Shown: positions 1 through 14,460 of the stretch, piece after piece | How the letters are laid out: each line of letters opens with the position of its first letter | Numbering within the stretch: the first letter of the stretch is position 1 | Source: Cloeon dipterum | Taxonomy: Eukaryota > Arthropoda > Insecta > Ephemeroptera > Baetidae | Assembly (NCBI RefSeq): GCF_949628265.1 | Contig: NC_088789.1 | Coordinates: forward strand, 5,138,886 to 5,202,885 | Direction: 5' to 3' | Length of the DNA stretch: 64,000 bases | Notes under the pieces: generated by a model | Told to the model about the DNA's origin: nothing | Databases searched by the model: none | The model's input: the letters and a program-made list of their open reading frames with translations, nothing else | Made by a program: the position numbers and the translations under genes

Positions 1-3000
1 TAAATACTTAATGCCATGAATTTTGAAGCGCGTCAAAAGCCTTTCATATTTTTATCGCTCTTCTCACCTCGAAACAACTAATAGCTTAACCTATCTCAAG
101 GAGATACCGATTGATTTTGTTTGATTGAATTATCATATCAAACAGCTTGCAGGCGCCGTTGAGAGCTGGAGGCATCCGGATCGTCACCGCGGCGGCAAAG
201 ATTGATCCGGTTTCTCTGCGAACATAGTTTCAGTTTCCCGGAGCAAGATTTTGTTGAATGTCACCCCTTTGCAGCCCTCATTAATATGTATATATAATCC
301 CAGTGAGATGCTGTGTAGCTGCATAACGACGTGACCAAATCTGGTTGCTTTTGTGTGAACTTGCACTAAATGGACCAAAGAAGCTGCATCTTTTGTGTGA
401 GAAATTGATGCTGGAAAACGGATGCTGCACCGCTTTTCTGTAGGAAACTGAGATCTTTTCATAAAATAAATACAAAGGGGGTGAAGCCGACTCAAATCTG
501 GGTGTGCTGCTTTTTATATACGGCTCGTCGTTGTTGATTCAAGGGAAATGATAAACCGCGCGCGGCTGTTGTCTCTGATTTTCTCTCACGCGCAGTGTGT
601 GCGAAGGGGTGCGCGCGTTTTCTTTTACCTAATCTCGGAAAGCGGCTAATTGTGAGAAAATACAGAGACAGACGCAGGGAAAATATTTTCATAAATGGCT
701 GCAATTAAAGGCAGTATAAAGTGGTAAGCCACTACAGGAAGTGGCGTGGTGAAAAAACTAACAGAGAGAAAGGCAGTCGGTCGGTCGACACTGCTGGGAC
801 GCAAGTGATGGCAATTAGGAGCGCTGCGTGTTGGTTTTTAAGTATTTTGTTTGTTCTTCACTAGCTGCTCGTCTGATTGCATAAAATAGCTTTTTGAGAG
901 AACAATAGGCTCTCTGCATGCGAGATGAGAAAATGGAAATCGACAGCGACGAGAGAAGAAACAATTTACCTTGACTGCCGTTGCCTGCGCTCACTCACTC
1001 ACTTCATCTCCAATTGGCTATTTATGCTCATATATATTTGAATTTTTATAATGCACAATGGAGCAGCGGGAGCCGCGCGCTTGTTTTTGAGTAGAGGGCT
1101 CGACAAACTGGAGGATGGAGTTTTGTGTGCCGCGAGAGAGCCACTTTGCGATCAAGCAGCAATTCGTCAAGCGACCTCAATGAAAATATTTCGCTTTGTC
1201 TTTTGCAGCAGCAGGCGCGCAGTGTGTGTTCTTGACTCTCCTCATAAACAGGAAACTCTGCATTCGGCATTTCCAGCGGCTGCACGCAGGGACACTCAGA
1301 TTTGGGAAGCACCTGCTCAGCGGGAATTTGGGAATCTCGATATGCCCTCATCAGATTGAACGACGCCTCGGAATTAACGAGGCAGAATGTTGGAAAAATG
1401 GCTCTTAATAGGCTTGGCATTTTTGCAGATTTTACTTCTACAACGCTATACGCTCTTGGTAAACGGCAAAGTTTAATCGGTTTTCGGTAAAAATTCGTCT
1501 TTTAACTTGAATATTTAAGATCGAAATATTTGGATGGTTATGTTTTTTCTGTAAATTTTATTGTTAAAGTAAAAATATAACTTTATCTTTTAGATTTGAT
1601 TTACATATCTTGACGAATTTTGTTGCTATGTGAGAATAAAATTTATATCAACAACTATTAAAACATTTTACTACTTTAAATTTTAAATTGCAGTTCATTC
1701 AAACTCTTTGGAGAGTAAAAAAATGCTATAACTATAAAAATTTCAACATAAACTTAATATTTCTCTGATTAAATATTAGCAGTGTTTAAGGAAAGTCAAT
1801 GTAGCAACCAAGCTTTATTTGTCCACTTTTCGGCTATGTATTTAGTCATGGTTTTAGTTCAAATTTTTTTATCAGAATCGTTTGTTCTTCAGACAGAATA
1901 AAGAAGGTTCTGTAATCAGAATTTCATTTTCAGAGCTGAATTCACATAGTAAGATTGAGTCGAAAATAGCAGCGGAAGAGCCTTTAAATCGAAAGAAATC
2001 CCTGGCGCCATCTATTATATAGAGTCTTGGAACACTTAATTGTAAGGGTTTTGGCAAATGGTGAAGCCGGGAGTGGATTCCAATAGCTTTATTTCATCTC
2101 TAAAATTCGCAAATGTTATTTACTGCAAGACCGTCATCCCTATGATAAATTTGCTCATTTTTCATTATTATTTCCCTTTCCCCTGCATCCACACCTTTTG
2201 TTTGAATTACATATTTTAAAGAAATTTTAGACAGACCATTGGATATTAATCAAGCATGGGGATGGAATATTTTTAATTCAGTAAACGCAACAAACTGTAA
2301 GGGCTGTGCGGTGTATTATTCCCACTTTCATTTCTTTCCTTTAAAATCAACCCCCCCTTTTCACAGTTTTTGTGTACAAAACTTTCCTCTCGCTTGATTT
2401 GTTCATAATGAATTTTCACAGCACTTTAATACAAAAGCAACGGCACCGAGATACGATCTCTCGCGTTTTCCCTTTTGTGCAGCTGAAAGTCCCACCGCCG
2501 GGGGGCGCTTATTGCTTCCCATTATCATTCAAATCTCGTGTAATTTACACATATCCTCAGCCAAAAGTGATTTAATTGCAGGGCTGAGAAAAATCAAGGC
2601 CGCGCACATGAAACCCGAGAGTTAGTTTGCTCTAACACACACGCATTGTATTGTAATTCGGAATTACAAGCGCGAGCAGCCTGCTGTCGCAAATAAGAAA
2701 TGAAAAGGGGGAGGGCGGCCGCAGCATGAGGCCGCAAAGAGTAATTGTGACGTCAATACGGGATTTCTCCAAATTTAAGACCAACGAGGAAAGAGAATTG
2801 AAAAATAACTACCGTGAGATATGGGCGGAGGCGACAAGTGATTCATTGAATGCACAATTACAACAACCCTCTTTCCTTGTTTGCTATTCATGGGGCGCGT
2901 GAAAAAGTTTAATACAAAATAGAACGAAATATACAATGCAGTGCACACAAAACTCGAACTAAAATGCTATGCAAATTTAATTAAAAAAAAAATCATTAAC

Positions 3001-3875
3001 CAAACTACACATTTTTATGATAACACATTTCACAAGAGCGTTTCATCTATTAACCTTTCGGCAGGTGAAACATAACCAATTTAAGTGAGTTTTTTCTACC
3101 TGCTGAAGGCTTAAAATCATGTCAAGTGTTGGATTATATTTTCTATCAGCATAAAGTAGGGAACAGATACGGTCACGGTCAGTCACTATTTCATTGGTAA
3201 CATGAGAGTAAGTTGCAAAATGTGTATCTAATAGAAAGGTCAATATAAAATAATTTAATAAATAAAAACCTTAAAAATCTATGTTATCAAGTTAATTAAT
3301 TAAAGTTAACTTACTTTTGTAAGTCAAAATCTGTAACGTACTTTTAAAATTAATAAATATGGAATTAAATTATTTTTATTCATTTATTGGACACAATCGG
3401 TGCACGACTTAATTACAATTTTGTTTCTTGTAACAGGATGCTTGGATTTCATGAAACTAAAAAAATATTATAAAACATTTACAAAAAAAGGACAGCAATT
3501 TTCACTTATAGAATTTAGCAAAGATGGATTTACGCTTGGAGCCGTCGCCTTTATTTAGGCCAACAAAAAGCGAGACCAGAGGAGTATATTAAGCACAATA
3601 AATACATGAATAGAGCGTCTAATGAGAGATGGATGAACTATCATTGCTGAGTTGAGCTGCCGATGGACGACGTTATTACAAAGTCGCTACTTCTTTTTGA
3701 GCGCCAACTAAAAAGCAGGAAGGTTAAAAAGGCGCTAGCTGCGGGGTGTGCGACCCTGAGCGAGCCCAAGTCACCTGGCGCAGCCGTTACTGCCGCCGCC
3801 GTGTGCGAGTAAAAGAATGAGCAAAAAGCGAAAGCAGCTGCCCTTTGCCTGCCCACCACCTGCCGCATCCCTTCT

Positions 3876-3883
3876 TATAAAAG
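3876..3883 (+). promoter_or_regulatory. Candidate TATA box in GC-rich patch
   Basis: TATAAAAG follows a pyrimidine- and GC-rich segment and is followed about 20-30 bases later by a long CT-rich tract (about 3897-3930) that could serve as an initiator or a GAGA-factor target. No coding exon could be recognised downstream, so this may be a promoter for a non-coding first exon or a chance match. Confidence 0.25.
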
Positions 3884-4722
3884 TATTATGTGTGTTCTCT
3901 CTCTCGCTCTCTCGCTCGCTCGGCTGGCTGGCTGGCCTGCCACACGACTCAGACACGCGCCACTTCCAAGAACAAGGCACAAAGATTCGTCTCGGCAGCA
4001 TCTCCTCGCGCCCACAAACCGCCGGCTGCCGGTCTGCCTTCTGCCTCCTGACGCCGCCCGTGCACTCGTTGTCCTCCCGCAGGCTCCATCGAAAGTAATT
4101 ACCAACTTTTTGCGGTGGTGCGTGTCACTCGGTGCTGGACCAGCAGCTTTTTATCCGAGGCACCACGCTCGCCGCAGCCCGTGATTCCCCATTCTTGAAT
4201 TTTAATGCTCTGGAGGCAATATATCCACTCTGTATATTATATCGAGCATCTGCTCATCGCAGTTTTGGCGGGATTCGATAAATTGGCTTTCCGAGACTCA
4301 GGCACCTGGAACGGATTTTACTCTCTTGCAGACGTTTTTAAAGAAGCTGTGTGGGAGATTTCAACTCGAGATCTTGTTTTTTTTAAAAAAAGTTAAAGTG
4401 ATGTTGTCGACGCATCAGATAAATGATATAAATAATAACGGTCGTCAGGCGAGCTGTGAATAGCCAGCGAGCGTCGTCGCATATTTTTCAGGGCTTAAGT
4501 CCCCTTTTCAACTGCAAGGAGAGACGTGTTTATTTTGAAGATAAGCCCGAAGCCTAAAGAAATGCAGGCGACGGGACGGCAGCCTGCCTGTCTTGAAATT
4601 TGTCTTATAAGTGCGCGCTGCGTGCATGTACTTTGTGTATTATGGTGTGGCTGAAGACAAAAATAGAGGAGTGAGTGTGTGTAAGCTCTCGGTGGCGGCA
4701 GCCGGCGGCAGCGTCTCTGTTT

Positions 4723-4730
4723 TATATAAA
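4723..4730 (+). promoter_or_regulatory. Candidate TATA box in GC-rich patch
   Basis: TATATAAA lies in the middle of a GC-rich 600-base island. No recognisable coding exon follows on either strand. The motif could equally be read as TTTATATA on the other strand, so direction is uncertain. Confidence 0.2.
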
Positions 4731-7700
4731 TCTGCAGGCTGATATAAGGCAGCAAGCGCAGCACCAAACCCAAAAAGAAAGGCTCGCTTGCTGAAAAAAT
4801 AAACGAGGGGCGCGCAGCACACACGTGCGCCTTCTGCCTTTTGCCAGCAGCAGCCAAGCCGCGCCAAGACGCTGCACTGAAGAGCTCTGCTGGATTTCCG
4901 CGTTTCAAAGACGCCACGAAGTGTGCCTCCGACATATTTCCTCCATTAATCGACGGCAGGGCTGCTAAATTTAAATCCTCACCAAGAGCCACCGGCGTGT
5001 GTGTCATTACTAATAATGTGGTTTCTACACGTGCGAGCGTCGTTTGCTGATGGTGATGAGTTCGGAAAGGAAACACGGATATTAGAGGGAAAAATTGCGA
5101 CTCATTCGCTTCTGAGGAGCATATTTATTTCCGTTCAAATATTTTGTTTACCTGTCTGTAAATTTGGTTTAACACGTGCATTTATTTCGTCCACTAGGTA
5201 TTTTTTGCAAATTTAGCCAGTCTGCGCATCGCTCTTAAAAAATCTTATTTATGATGTTTAATATTTATTCCTCCACGCTTCATAAACTTTTATTCGAAAT
5301 TTTTACAACCCAAAATATTTGTGATTGCTCTATATGCCTGGCATTAATCACTCGTACAAAAAAGCACCCTCGAAATTACTCACCGCGGTGTAGAAACTGC
5401 AGATTCATGAAAAAGACATTAAGCTGCACGAAATATCATTTTTGCGGAAACAGCAGTTGTTACGCGCAGCAAAAAAGTTCACAATAAAATTTTAATGTGA
5501 AATCCGAACCATCTCTCTTGCTCTTTTTGTAGTCATTTCGGCAAATTAATGGGCACGTTCCCACGAATGAGAGCGTTATTAAAAAAGCTCTGCAAATGAT
5601 ATCACGCGGCCTGATTGCTGCCATGCTCAAATAATGCTTTCAGGAAATGTAATAAGCGCAGAGAGCTGCAGAAATATTGCATTATTTGATTAGACACACC
5701 ATCGGCCTGTGAAAAATGACGCAGGCAGGGAAAAAGCAATTTACTGCCGGGGCGGTATGATCTTTAAGAAGAGTTTTTGCAGAAAAAGTCGAATTTTTAT
5801 TGCAAGTTTTATTGCCCTGGCGAAGGAGCGAAGCCGCAGCTAGCAGCATTAGTTTTTATGACCAAAGAGGCATAATTCATCGGGCATCTGTGCATCCTGT
5901 TTATGGCACTTTTTGGCCCCAGTTTGTTGCAAAATATAAGAAATTACGGTCCCGGGAGAGCGAAGCAAGACGCGTGATGCCTTTCTGCCCGCACCTTGCC
6001 TGCACGCCGACCGGCATGTGGTCCCGCGCCGGAGATGGCTGGATGCGGGTTGGCTGCCTCGGGGACTCAGATTTAAAGGGAACAGGTGTTGAGCGAGGAA
6101 GTGAGGGGTGAATAAGTCACTCATCCCCGGCCGGATACACTCCTTAAACACAGATTGCAGCGAATAATTAGAGTTTTGTGCAACAACTGTTGCCACGACG
6201 CTGGCTGCCATGCGACCGCGCATAATCGACTCAATTCATCTGCCGCACTCCACTGACGCATTTTACTCCTTTTTGCATTCCTCTTTCTTCTACATCTCGG
6301 CAATTCTGTATTTTTTTTTTCATCAAGTGAGTTCGAGAACATTGCATATGAGACGACAACATTGTAGTCGCCCCGTGTAAGAGTCACCTTTGGCTGAAGA
6401 GCGCCTTTTCACTCCGCAGGGTGTGCGTTGTGCGAGACCATCCAGGAAAGACCTTGGAAACTCGGCGACGCATCGCGGTATCTCTCCCTCCGCAAGAGGT
6501 TCTTTCTGTGCATGGTGCAATATTTGTGATGTGTTTCATCTTATCACTTTTTGAAGCGCTTTTAACTGGCATCCATATTTTTAAAACTTCATTCGCGTGT
6601 CTTTCTGTCTAAAGAACCTTATTTTTTCCAAAATAACACTTCAAGTCTTTCATCCATAGTCAATCTGCACATTATAACTTTAATATTATTCTTGTTTATT
6701 TTTGCTCTAGTCAAATATGTACAATAAAATATACATTAATAAACAGATTTCATTGCAACAAAGGGCGAACAGTACTATAGCGAAAAAATGCTAAAACGAT
6801 CCATACATATCACAGAGTAATATCACGTACAGAGCCGCCTAGACAAAGTATTGTTGTCTTAAAGAAATAATTTTTGGTAAATAATGATACGAAAACTTGC
6901 TACTAATTGACAGCATCATTGTTTCAACAATTTGAATTGTTAAGCGAAAGTTATACATATCACATTTATTATTATTTTAATTAAAAAATGTATCTCCAAG
7001 GTTAGTTGGCTGAAAATGATATATTAAACGACATAGCGTTTTAATTAGTATATCAACATGGGAAAAGTTTATCCACCTATTTCCACGTCAATTAGAATTT
7101 ATCTTGCCTGCTAATCAATGATATAAAAGATCTAGGTCATGGGTGCTGTAAATCCACACTATTATGCGACTCTAACTAAGAAATATATCAATTATAATTT
7201 TAATAAAACAGATAAAACAAAAAAATCAGGAGCAATATAAAAATATCGATTTTTAAAGCGTTTCACAACTTGGATTGGAATTTGCGATACGCTAAGAAAG
7301 ATAAAATGATCCATTCGATTTTATAGTTTCATGCATCAGAACGAAATTATGCTTGAAACAAGAATTCATAATAATCTATACAAGTTTTGTATTATTTGTC
7401 AAATATTTGTAAACTTCTTTTAATTGAAGCATCAACGTGTGGTCGTCCACGTGTTGCGAACCAGAATGAAATTTCTCACAACGATGTGTTCTGCGGGAAA
7501 ATTCATTTCCTGGCGCAATAAATCATCCATAAATTTTCCTGACAATCGGTTGAATCGATCTGATGTGTGATTTATTGAATTCCTTTTCACCATCTTCAGC
7601 TGGATAATTCACACACGTGTTCAGTGCAGCAAGCTAAGTTCTTAGCGGCCTGCCTCGCCTGCGGCTCTTCTCCCCCTTAGAAAGCGTGCTGCCTATCTCA

Positions 7701-10700
7701 TCCCTGCCTCCACTTTTTTACCGGCGATTGTGCAACCTAACTGGGGCTGTTCCTTTGTTCCGGCAGCACATGCAGCCGGATTTTGTTCTTTTCACTTGCT
7801 CACCCGATGGGCAATTGTGTGTTTTGGCGCCAAATTCACTTGCCTGCCTGCGCGCGAGGAGGACCGCTGCCAGGCAGGCGGAGACCAGGTGTCTTTTCGG
7901 GGGGGTTGCGAGTTTCTTTTCCTCTGCGCAAGCAGGTATACAGCTGAGCTACCTGCCTTTAACACCTGCAATATGACGTGAATCTCAACCTAGCAAATAC
8001 ACGCGGGGATTTTTTTTAGCGTACCGTGTATGGCCGCAGCGAGATCCCTCTGAATAATGGGCCTTGTTTGGTTTTGTGTGGAGCTGCTATATAACATGTT
8101 GTCGGCATCTGTGTTTTACAAGCTTGAAATTAGGTCAAAATACATTACAAGGGTGTTTTTGCTGGCGGATAATGCAACAATGGCAAGCATTATTATATAT
8201 GACTCTATACCAATATTTTTATTAGTTTATGATCAGGGGAAGCTTCAAACGGAACAGTTGACCTTGAAGCTTTTCAAATTTTTGTGGTATCTACCAAAAC
8301 AGTTCCGCGGAATACGTTTTTTTCAGGAAAAGTAGCTATTTAAGAAAGATTAACAGCGTCTGTAATTAACGTTTCTGCGTAGACAGGAGGAGAAAGAGGA
8401 GGTTGTGGACGTGGTGGTGATTATTTGCCTCTCTACGCGCTTCAGTTAAAGACGGCCATTTAACTCGGGCAAGCATAAATAGACGCCCATCAAAATTGTT
8501 TTATATATGGTGTTTCGTTTCTGCAAAGAGTTGGAAAACGCTACTTAATGGGCTCAGCGGAAACGGCAATTTCGCAGGTCTAACTCGTCACGATTGAATT
8601 TATGTTTCGCTTCACTACATTTTGATTATCTGTTCGGCGAGAGGAAACATAACAAGTTGCCACCATTTTTAATTACACGTTGTAAAACTGGTGAGACCAT
8701 ATCTCCTTGATTTGACAAAATTTGCCTCACTGCCGAGAATCAAATTTTGTTCCGAGAAGGTGAAATTTGCTTTCGGCTGTTCACCTCCATAAAATATTAG
8801 AGAATTCTACTGATGTTAGTTATTAACTCAGCACAAATTAATTTTTATTTTAGACTACTAGACGAAAGAGATAAGAAATCTAAATGCATTAATAATATCA
8901 TAAAATGCGCTTCGTTTGGAGATTGCATGCGAGAGCAACAGGCAGAGCTATTATCCGCCGAAGCAGTTCTAGAGACGGTCCTGGCCACATGGTCTTGGCT
9001 GCCTTTCTTTCGCGTAGGAGAATTATAAATAAGCAAGGAGCGTTGCGGAGCAGAGGAGCAGCTGCTACAAAGCATCCCTTGCTCACCTGCGTGCATGTGC
9101 TGGCTTTTCTTCTTGTTCCCTCCGGCACAATGAACACCCCCAAGGACCTCCTTCTGCTCTTATTTGCGATAGGGATGCTCAACAGATGATAGAATAATAA
9201 GAGATCTCTCTCCACCCTCGCGCAGCCTGCCGCCCCGGGCGCACAACGGAACAAAAAAACACAAATCCGGCCCTGATCTATTCTGCGTACTTTGTTTGCG
9301 TGCGACGAGGGAAAGTGAGGCGAGTAAAAAAGCGGAATCTCTCATCTTGAAAGGTCGCAGGGGGACAAAACCCCGTTTGCAGCGCGCGGGCGAAATTAAA
9401 AATGCCTGCTTCTGGTGCTATTAGCCGCGCGCCGCGGAGATAATGGAACGAGAATAAAGGCCATCGCGCTTTTGTTGCATTTCGCGCCTCGAAAAAGCTT
9501 TTGTGCTGATTTTCTTTTGTTTGAAAGGTTTAATTTTTTCACCTAAACCCCCGCTTTTCTTCAGCATGCGCGGCAATTTGTTTCTGCAGAGTGCCACGTC
9601 ATTTTTGACAGATTGACTCCGTGCAGCCCGCTTTAATGATGCGTCCAACAGGGCTTGAGCCGCACAATGAGACTCCCTCGGAATAACCCTTCAAGTGAAC
9701 GTTCTCTCGCGCTTTGTTACCGCCTCAGAAATGGACTAATAATTGCATTGTACCTGCCCATCAGCAAGTACAAACCTGCGGAGTGGAGTTTAGAAAATTG
9801 ATTAATGGTGCTTTGCAGAGTCGAGGAAAGCTTTCAGTTGGCTGCCACTTCGACGATAGATGACTGAAAATATATATATACACATGCCAGATACTGATAT
9901 CCCAAACAAAATACTAAATAATAGACACCTGACACAAGCAGACAAATTTTATGTAATGGTACTTTTATTGATATTTACTTTTACCGAAAGCGAAGGCAAT
10001 GTTCAAGCTCTATTTCACAAAATTCAATGCTCGTAAAAGTTAATCCTGCGATATTATGATAGCTCGAGTGTTAATACACTTAACACAACTTATAATGTTC
10101 AAGCTGATCTCTTTGTAAATGATTTAAAATCTAATTGCCATTTACCAGCTAGTAAAAAAAATGAATGAATGTAAGCGATCTAAAATTATTTGACACACCT
10201 GCTATGACTAACGCCGAAGAGACCACAACAAATTGTAAGGATGTCTCTTACCAAATCTGCCCCTTTTAAAAATGTATGCCGTTGCACGCCGTTGCCGTTT
10301 AATGAATATGGTTTATATAACATTGTTTCTGAAGTGCGCACACTACATTAACCATTTTATGATCTCAATAGGTATTTCACCTGCAATTAATTTCGACTTG
10401 ACAAATGACAGTTTTACCTTATTTGAAAAAAATCCCCCTGTAAATTTTTATTTAACAAAATAAATATCAATTTGAATTGTATTTTGAAAATCTACGAGCT
10501 GAATTCAACTTTTAAAGCATGTAATAGAAATTGTAGACAAATAAACTAAGTTATCAATTGCATATTCGGTATTTTTGTTTTTAGCACTGCTGCTTTGAGA
10601 CGACCTGTACAGGACCGAAACAGCGAGCTGTATAGTGCAAGAACGAAAGCGGCATTATTTTTTTTGCAATTAGTTCGATTTTAAGCCTTATTTGTTTGCC

Positions 10701-13700
10701 CCTGGGATTAGCTGTTGCAAAATCTCTTATATATTTATAAAAAATAAATTATGAAATTGGGTTTGCAGTATAGCTGGCTGAAACTGGTTGAGAAATGATA
10801 AGACAACGTGTTGGCAAAGAGGAAACTGTTTATGTGATTCGACTAAAACCTATGACGCAAATGACACAACGGAAACAAAGAGTGACTCAATGGTTGATGT
10901 CCATATTATATTTTCGCTTTTAGGAGGTTTCCGATTCAAAATATTTTTCTACTAAATTCAAAATATGCTCTCAATATATCTCAATGAACAGGAAATTAAG
11001 CTTTGTCTCGTCTATTCGCTATTCACAGAAAGCGCTTTAAAGTTAACTTTAGATTTTATTTTTTGTGAATATTTAGCCTGAAGAAAAACATTCAAATAAT
11101 AGCTTTAAAAATATTAATCCAAGAGGTGATGGAATTTTCATGTTTTTTATTCCTGTTGCATTAAGGTTTCAGGAACTTATGTTGCAACAAATATAGAATG
11201 AAAAACGATCTGAAAAAATGACTAAAACCTTGCTAACAGCCAAAAGTCGTGTTTTTCTCTATTCGTGCCTAACGTTCGTTTTATATATTTGTCTCTAATT
11301 ACACTCAGATAATAGGCAGTTTAAAATGATTAATCGCTGTAGCTCGTTGTCAGTTGGCCAATTAAAAGTCGGGCGCCTCTTTTCGAGAGACGTCCGTTGA
11401 GGATCACACGCCGCGGAATCTTCGCATGCATCATGCACTCTCGATTAGGTCTTAATTTATGCGTATATAATGTAGCATTATAAAATTCGCTTCTGCTCTC
11501 TGGAGCATGAGAGATAGAAAAAACACGAGACGCATGGCTGGCTTGTGAAATTAATTTGTCCAATTAAGTTGGATGTTTTGGTCCATCCAGCATTTGTGTG
11601 TGCATGGTTCACTGGTTCACGCAGTTGATTGCTTTGTGTGCAGCAAATGATCGTGCACGAGACATCAACACGATGCTTCACTTTGATATGAAGTTGTTTG
11701 AAATGTTGCCTTGTAAAAGTTCTGGAATAAGCAATAAAAAGTAGCATTTCCTAAGAAAAATAGTCCTGCGGAACGGATGATCGTATTTTGAAAGAAAAAC
11801 CGATTGACTATCAAAATTTGAGAAGAAAATATCAACACAATATTTAGGATCTTATTTTAAAACGTGATAGTAAGAGTAATAGTGTTTGGATTTTTGGTTA
11901 GCACAGATAAGATTAAGTCTATAGTCTGGCTATTGAAATTTTAGAGGGAAATAAAATGTTGTTTGCGTTTACTTCAAAAGTTCAGGATTAACTGAACTTC
12001 CTTATCGATCGTAGACTATTTCCGACATAAACAACCCGCGTCATTTTGCAGCACATTTTCAGGTATATTCATGCAGGTGCGCAGGTGTGGAAAGATGTTC
12101 CTTCCCTTTTCCCACAGATATGTCAATGTACAGAACGGTGAGAAACCTAACTTTTGGCTTTATACCACCCTCCATAGAAATCACACCGCTTCTTCCTCAC
12201 ATTCAGCCGCCCGCACTTTTTTAGCCCATTGAAAAGGGTGACTGCCGGTAGAGTATTTTCCTATAAATATCACTATACATAAGGAGCTGCTCCATTCACA
12301 CATTTCTCTGTCAGAGTTCACGGCCCACCTTTTTCATTTATTCCATAAAAAGTCTTTCATCCCATTCGATTTCTTTCTCTGGGAAGATACAGCTGTGATG
12401 CATCACACTACGGCTTAAATATTCCGCTGACTTCACACAAACACCATTCATCATACGTTGAGGCTTCTCTCTCTCCAACTTTGAGCTCTATAGGAGCATT
12501 ATCAATTTTTTGGTTGCAAGAGAGATTGAAAGAGTGGATCCTCTCTCTATTTCTCCTCTCACTTAGAAACTGCGATTTATTGACCAATTAATTCAAATAA
12601 ATGGTTTTATTCACGGGCTTGCGGCAGAAACTCATTTCTTTGACTGGTTGATGAAAACTTGAGATCTGCCTATGTGATTTGTTGTGTTTATTTGATCGGG
12701 CGTATCCGAATTTCTGTATTCGAATGCAAATTTTTGGGTATGTAAATTGAGAAATAAATAAAATGTATAAGTTATTGTTCAATTTGTGACGCACCAGCGC
12801 CTTTTGCTTGGATGACATCATGTTCCGTGTCAATTTGTTAAAATATGAAAATTAACCGTCCGATTTTGACAAGGCCAATGGGAGAAATTAGGCAAGGTAT
12901 CAATTACTTGTTTTCTTTTCCTGACACGTAATCTGATGTCCTAAAATGATTAATTTTAATTCATTACAACTTTATTTTAATTTAATTTTACTAATTCCAT
13001 TTGTTACAAATTTATTTTTGAGCAATATTAATTGGTGGCAATTTCCTATACACTCATGTGATTCACAGTATAGTCAAACAGACGAACGTAAAACATGCTG
13101 CCTTAAAAACTAATGTTGTAGTGTGGTCAGTTGAGGGAAGCAATATATTCCACTAATAAGCATTATAATTGAAAGGACATCCTCCACGCAGTTCCTGTCC
13201 TTTCATAGTGGTCACACAAAGAATTTTCCTCTCCATTGCGTGTTATCTAAGACGCTCGAGTAAATACTATTGAAATCAAGCACTGATTTTAACGAAAATG
13301 TCTCTTTTCACCAACCATCTGAAAATTTGGTCCGCTTTTCAAAGCACTCGTCTCATGTTATTGCTGCTGCTATCCAAAAGGGAATTTGTTTTGGTCATTG
13401 TGCGCTTAAAGAGCACGGACACACGAAAGAAACTTCCGTGCGGTGGTGAATGCCGCGTTCATGTGCGTAATTTGAGTAATCTTATTAGGGGCACATCGCT
13501 CGTGAAATCGAATTTCAAAAGGGTTGTTTCGCTTGTGGTCATGTGTCAAGTTTAACTGGCCAATATAGGGAGCCGGCACTTTTTCAGGAGTTTTTTCGAC
13601 CTTGGCGGATGGCAAAGCGGCGTTTTTGACACACATCCATACACTTCACAGTTAAGGGATTAAGTTCTTACCCTAACTGGAGGAGGAGAAGTGCGCACAA

Positions 13701-14420
13701 CATTCAACGCAGATCAGCGGCGCTCTCTTTGAAGTGCCCGCCGCCGCGCGCTCGCTCTCTCTGAATTTTCCGAGGTGGAATTTAAACTGCTAGAGCATGC
13801 AATTAGTCTTTTATGGGGAACACAATTGATGCATTTCTCTCTCTATATATATAATGCCAACGTGGCATGGATCATCTTTTGATATGCCCCGGCCTGAAAC
13901 TGATCTTATCATAATTTACATCGGCGAACTAGCCTAGTTCGTTTAGCAGGAATTCGAGCGATGCGCGCAGAGGCCTGAACTAACAATCCATGCGAGTTGC
14001 ATCGGTAAGGAATTTTCTTTTTTTCCTCTCGCACTGTCTTTGTGCGCTTCCTCTTGCGAAAATCGAATTCTTGGTGCTCAGAACACACATCGAGCTGTAA
14101 TTAATTCGCGGAATCGTTTTTCCCGCGTCTGCTGCATCAACCGCACTGATGACCGCTCGCTCGACTGAAACAAAAGAGCAAAAACACACACGGGAGGATG
14201 TTCTCGGAGCGCACAGACGCTGAAGGAGTATGTCACGCGGAGGGCAAAAGTTGCCGATTTGTACATTTTTACAGACTGCTCACGACCTGCAGCTGAATTG
14301 AGTAAAATAAAACACACGCCCTTGGGGCCTCGCAAAAGGCAAAAAATATGTAATTTGTAGTGAAGGAAGCATATTCGCTGCAAATGGTAATGTTTACATA
14401 TTGCAAATAAAACTCAATAT

Positions 14421-14426
14421 TTTATT
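14421..14426 (-). terminator. Poly(A) signal of the TBK1-like gene
   Basis: TTTATT on the plus strand is AATAAA on the minus strand, about 35 bases beyond the stop codon of the TBK1-like gene. The position is appropriate for a very short 3' UTR. Confidence 0.5.
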
Positions 14427-14460
14427 ATATGCTAATATTTACACCGTAACTTGCATAATA

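Larger units (their letters stand above)
1..14420. other. Gene-free AT-rich region with a few GC-rich patches
   Basis: I see no exon here that I can tie to a protein family. Most of the stretch is AT-rich with poly(A)/poly(T) runs and multiple stops in all frames. GC-richer islands stand out at about 3640-4190, 4440-5060, 5940-6110, 7620-7980 and 8990-9400. Two of them carry TATA motifs and are listed separately. The open frames inside these islands have arginine- and cysteine-rich compositions expected of chance translation of GC-rich DNA, without matching splice structure. The region could hold distal regulatory DNA or non-coding transcripts, but nothing in the sequence proves it. Confidence 0.55.

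Noticed and set aside
4495..5076. 193-codon open frame on the minus strand
   Set aside because: The longest anonymous frame, but it overlaps a GC-rich island, has a random-looking composition, no domain and no splice partner; its length is within chance for 64 kb in six frames.
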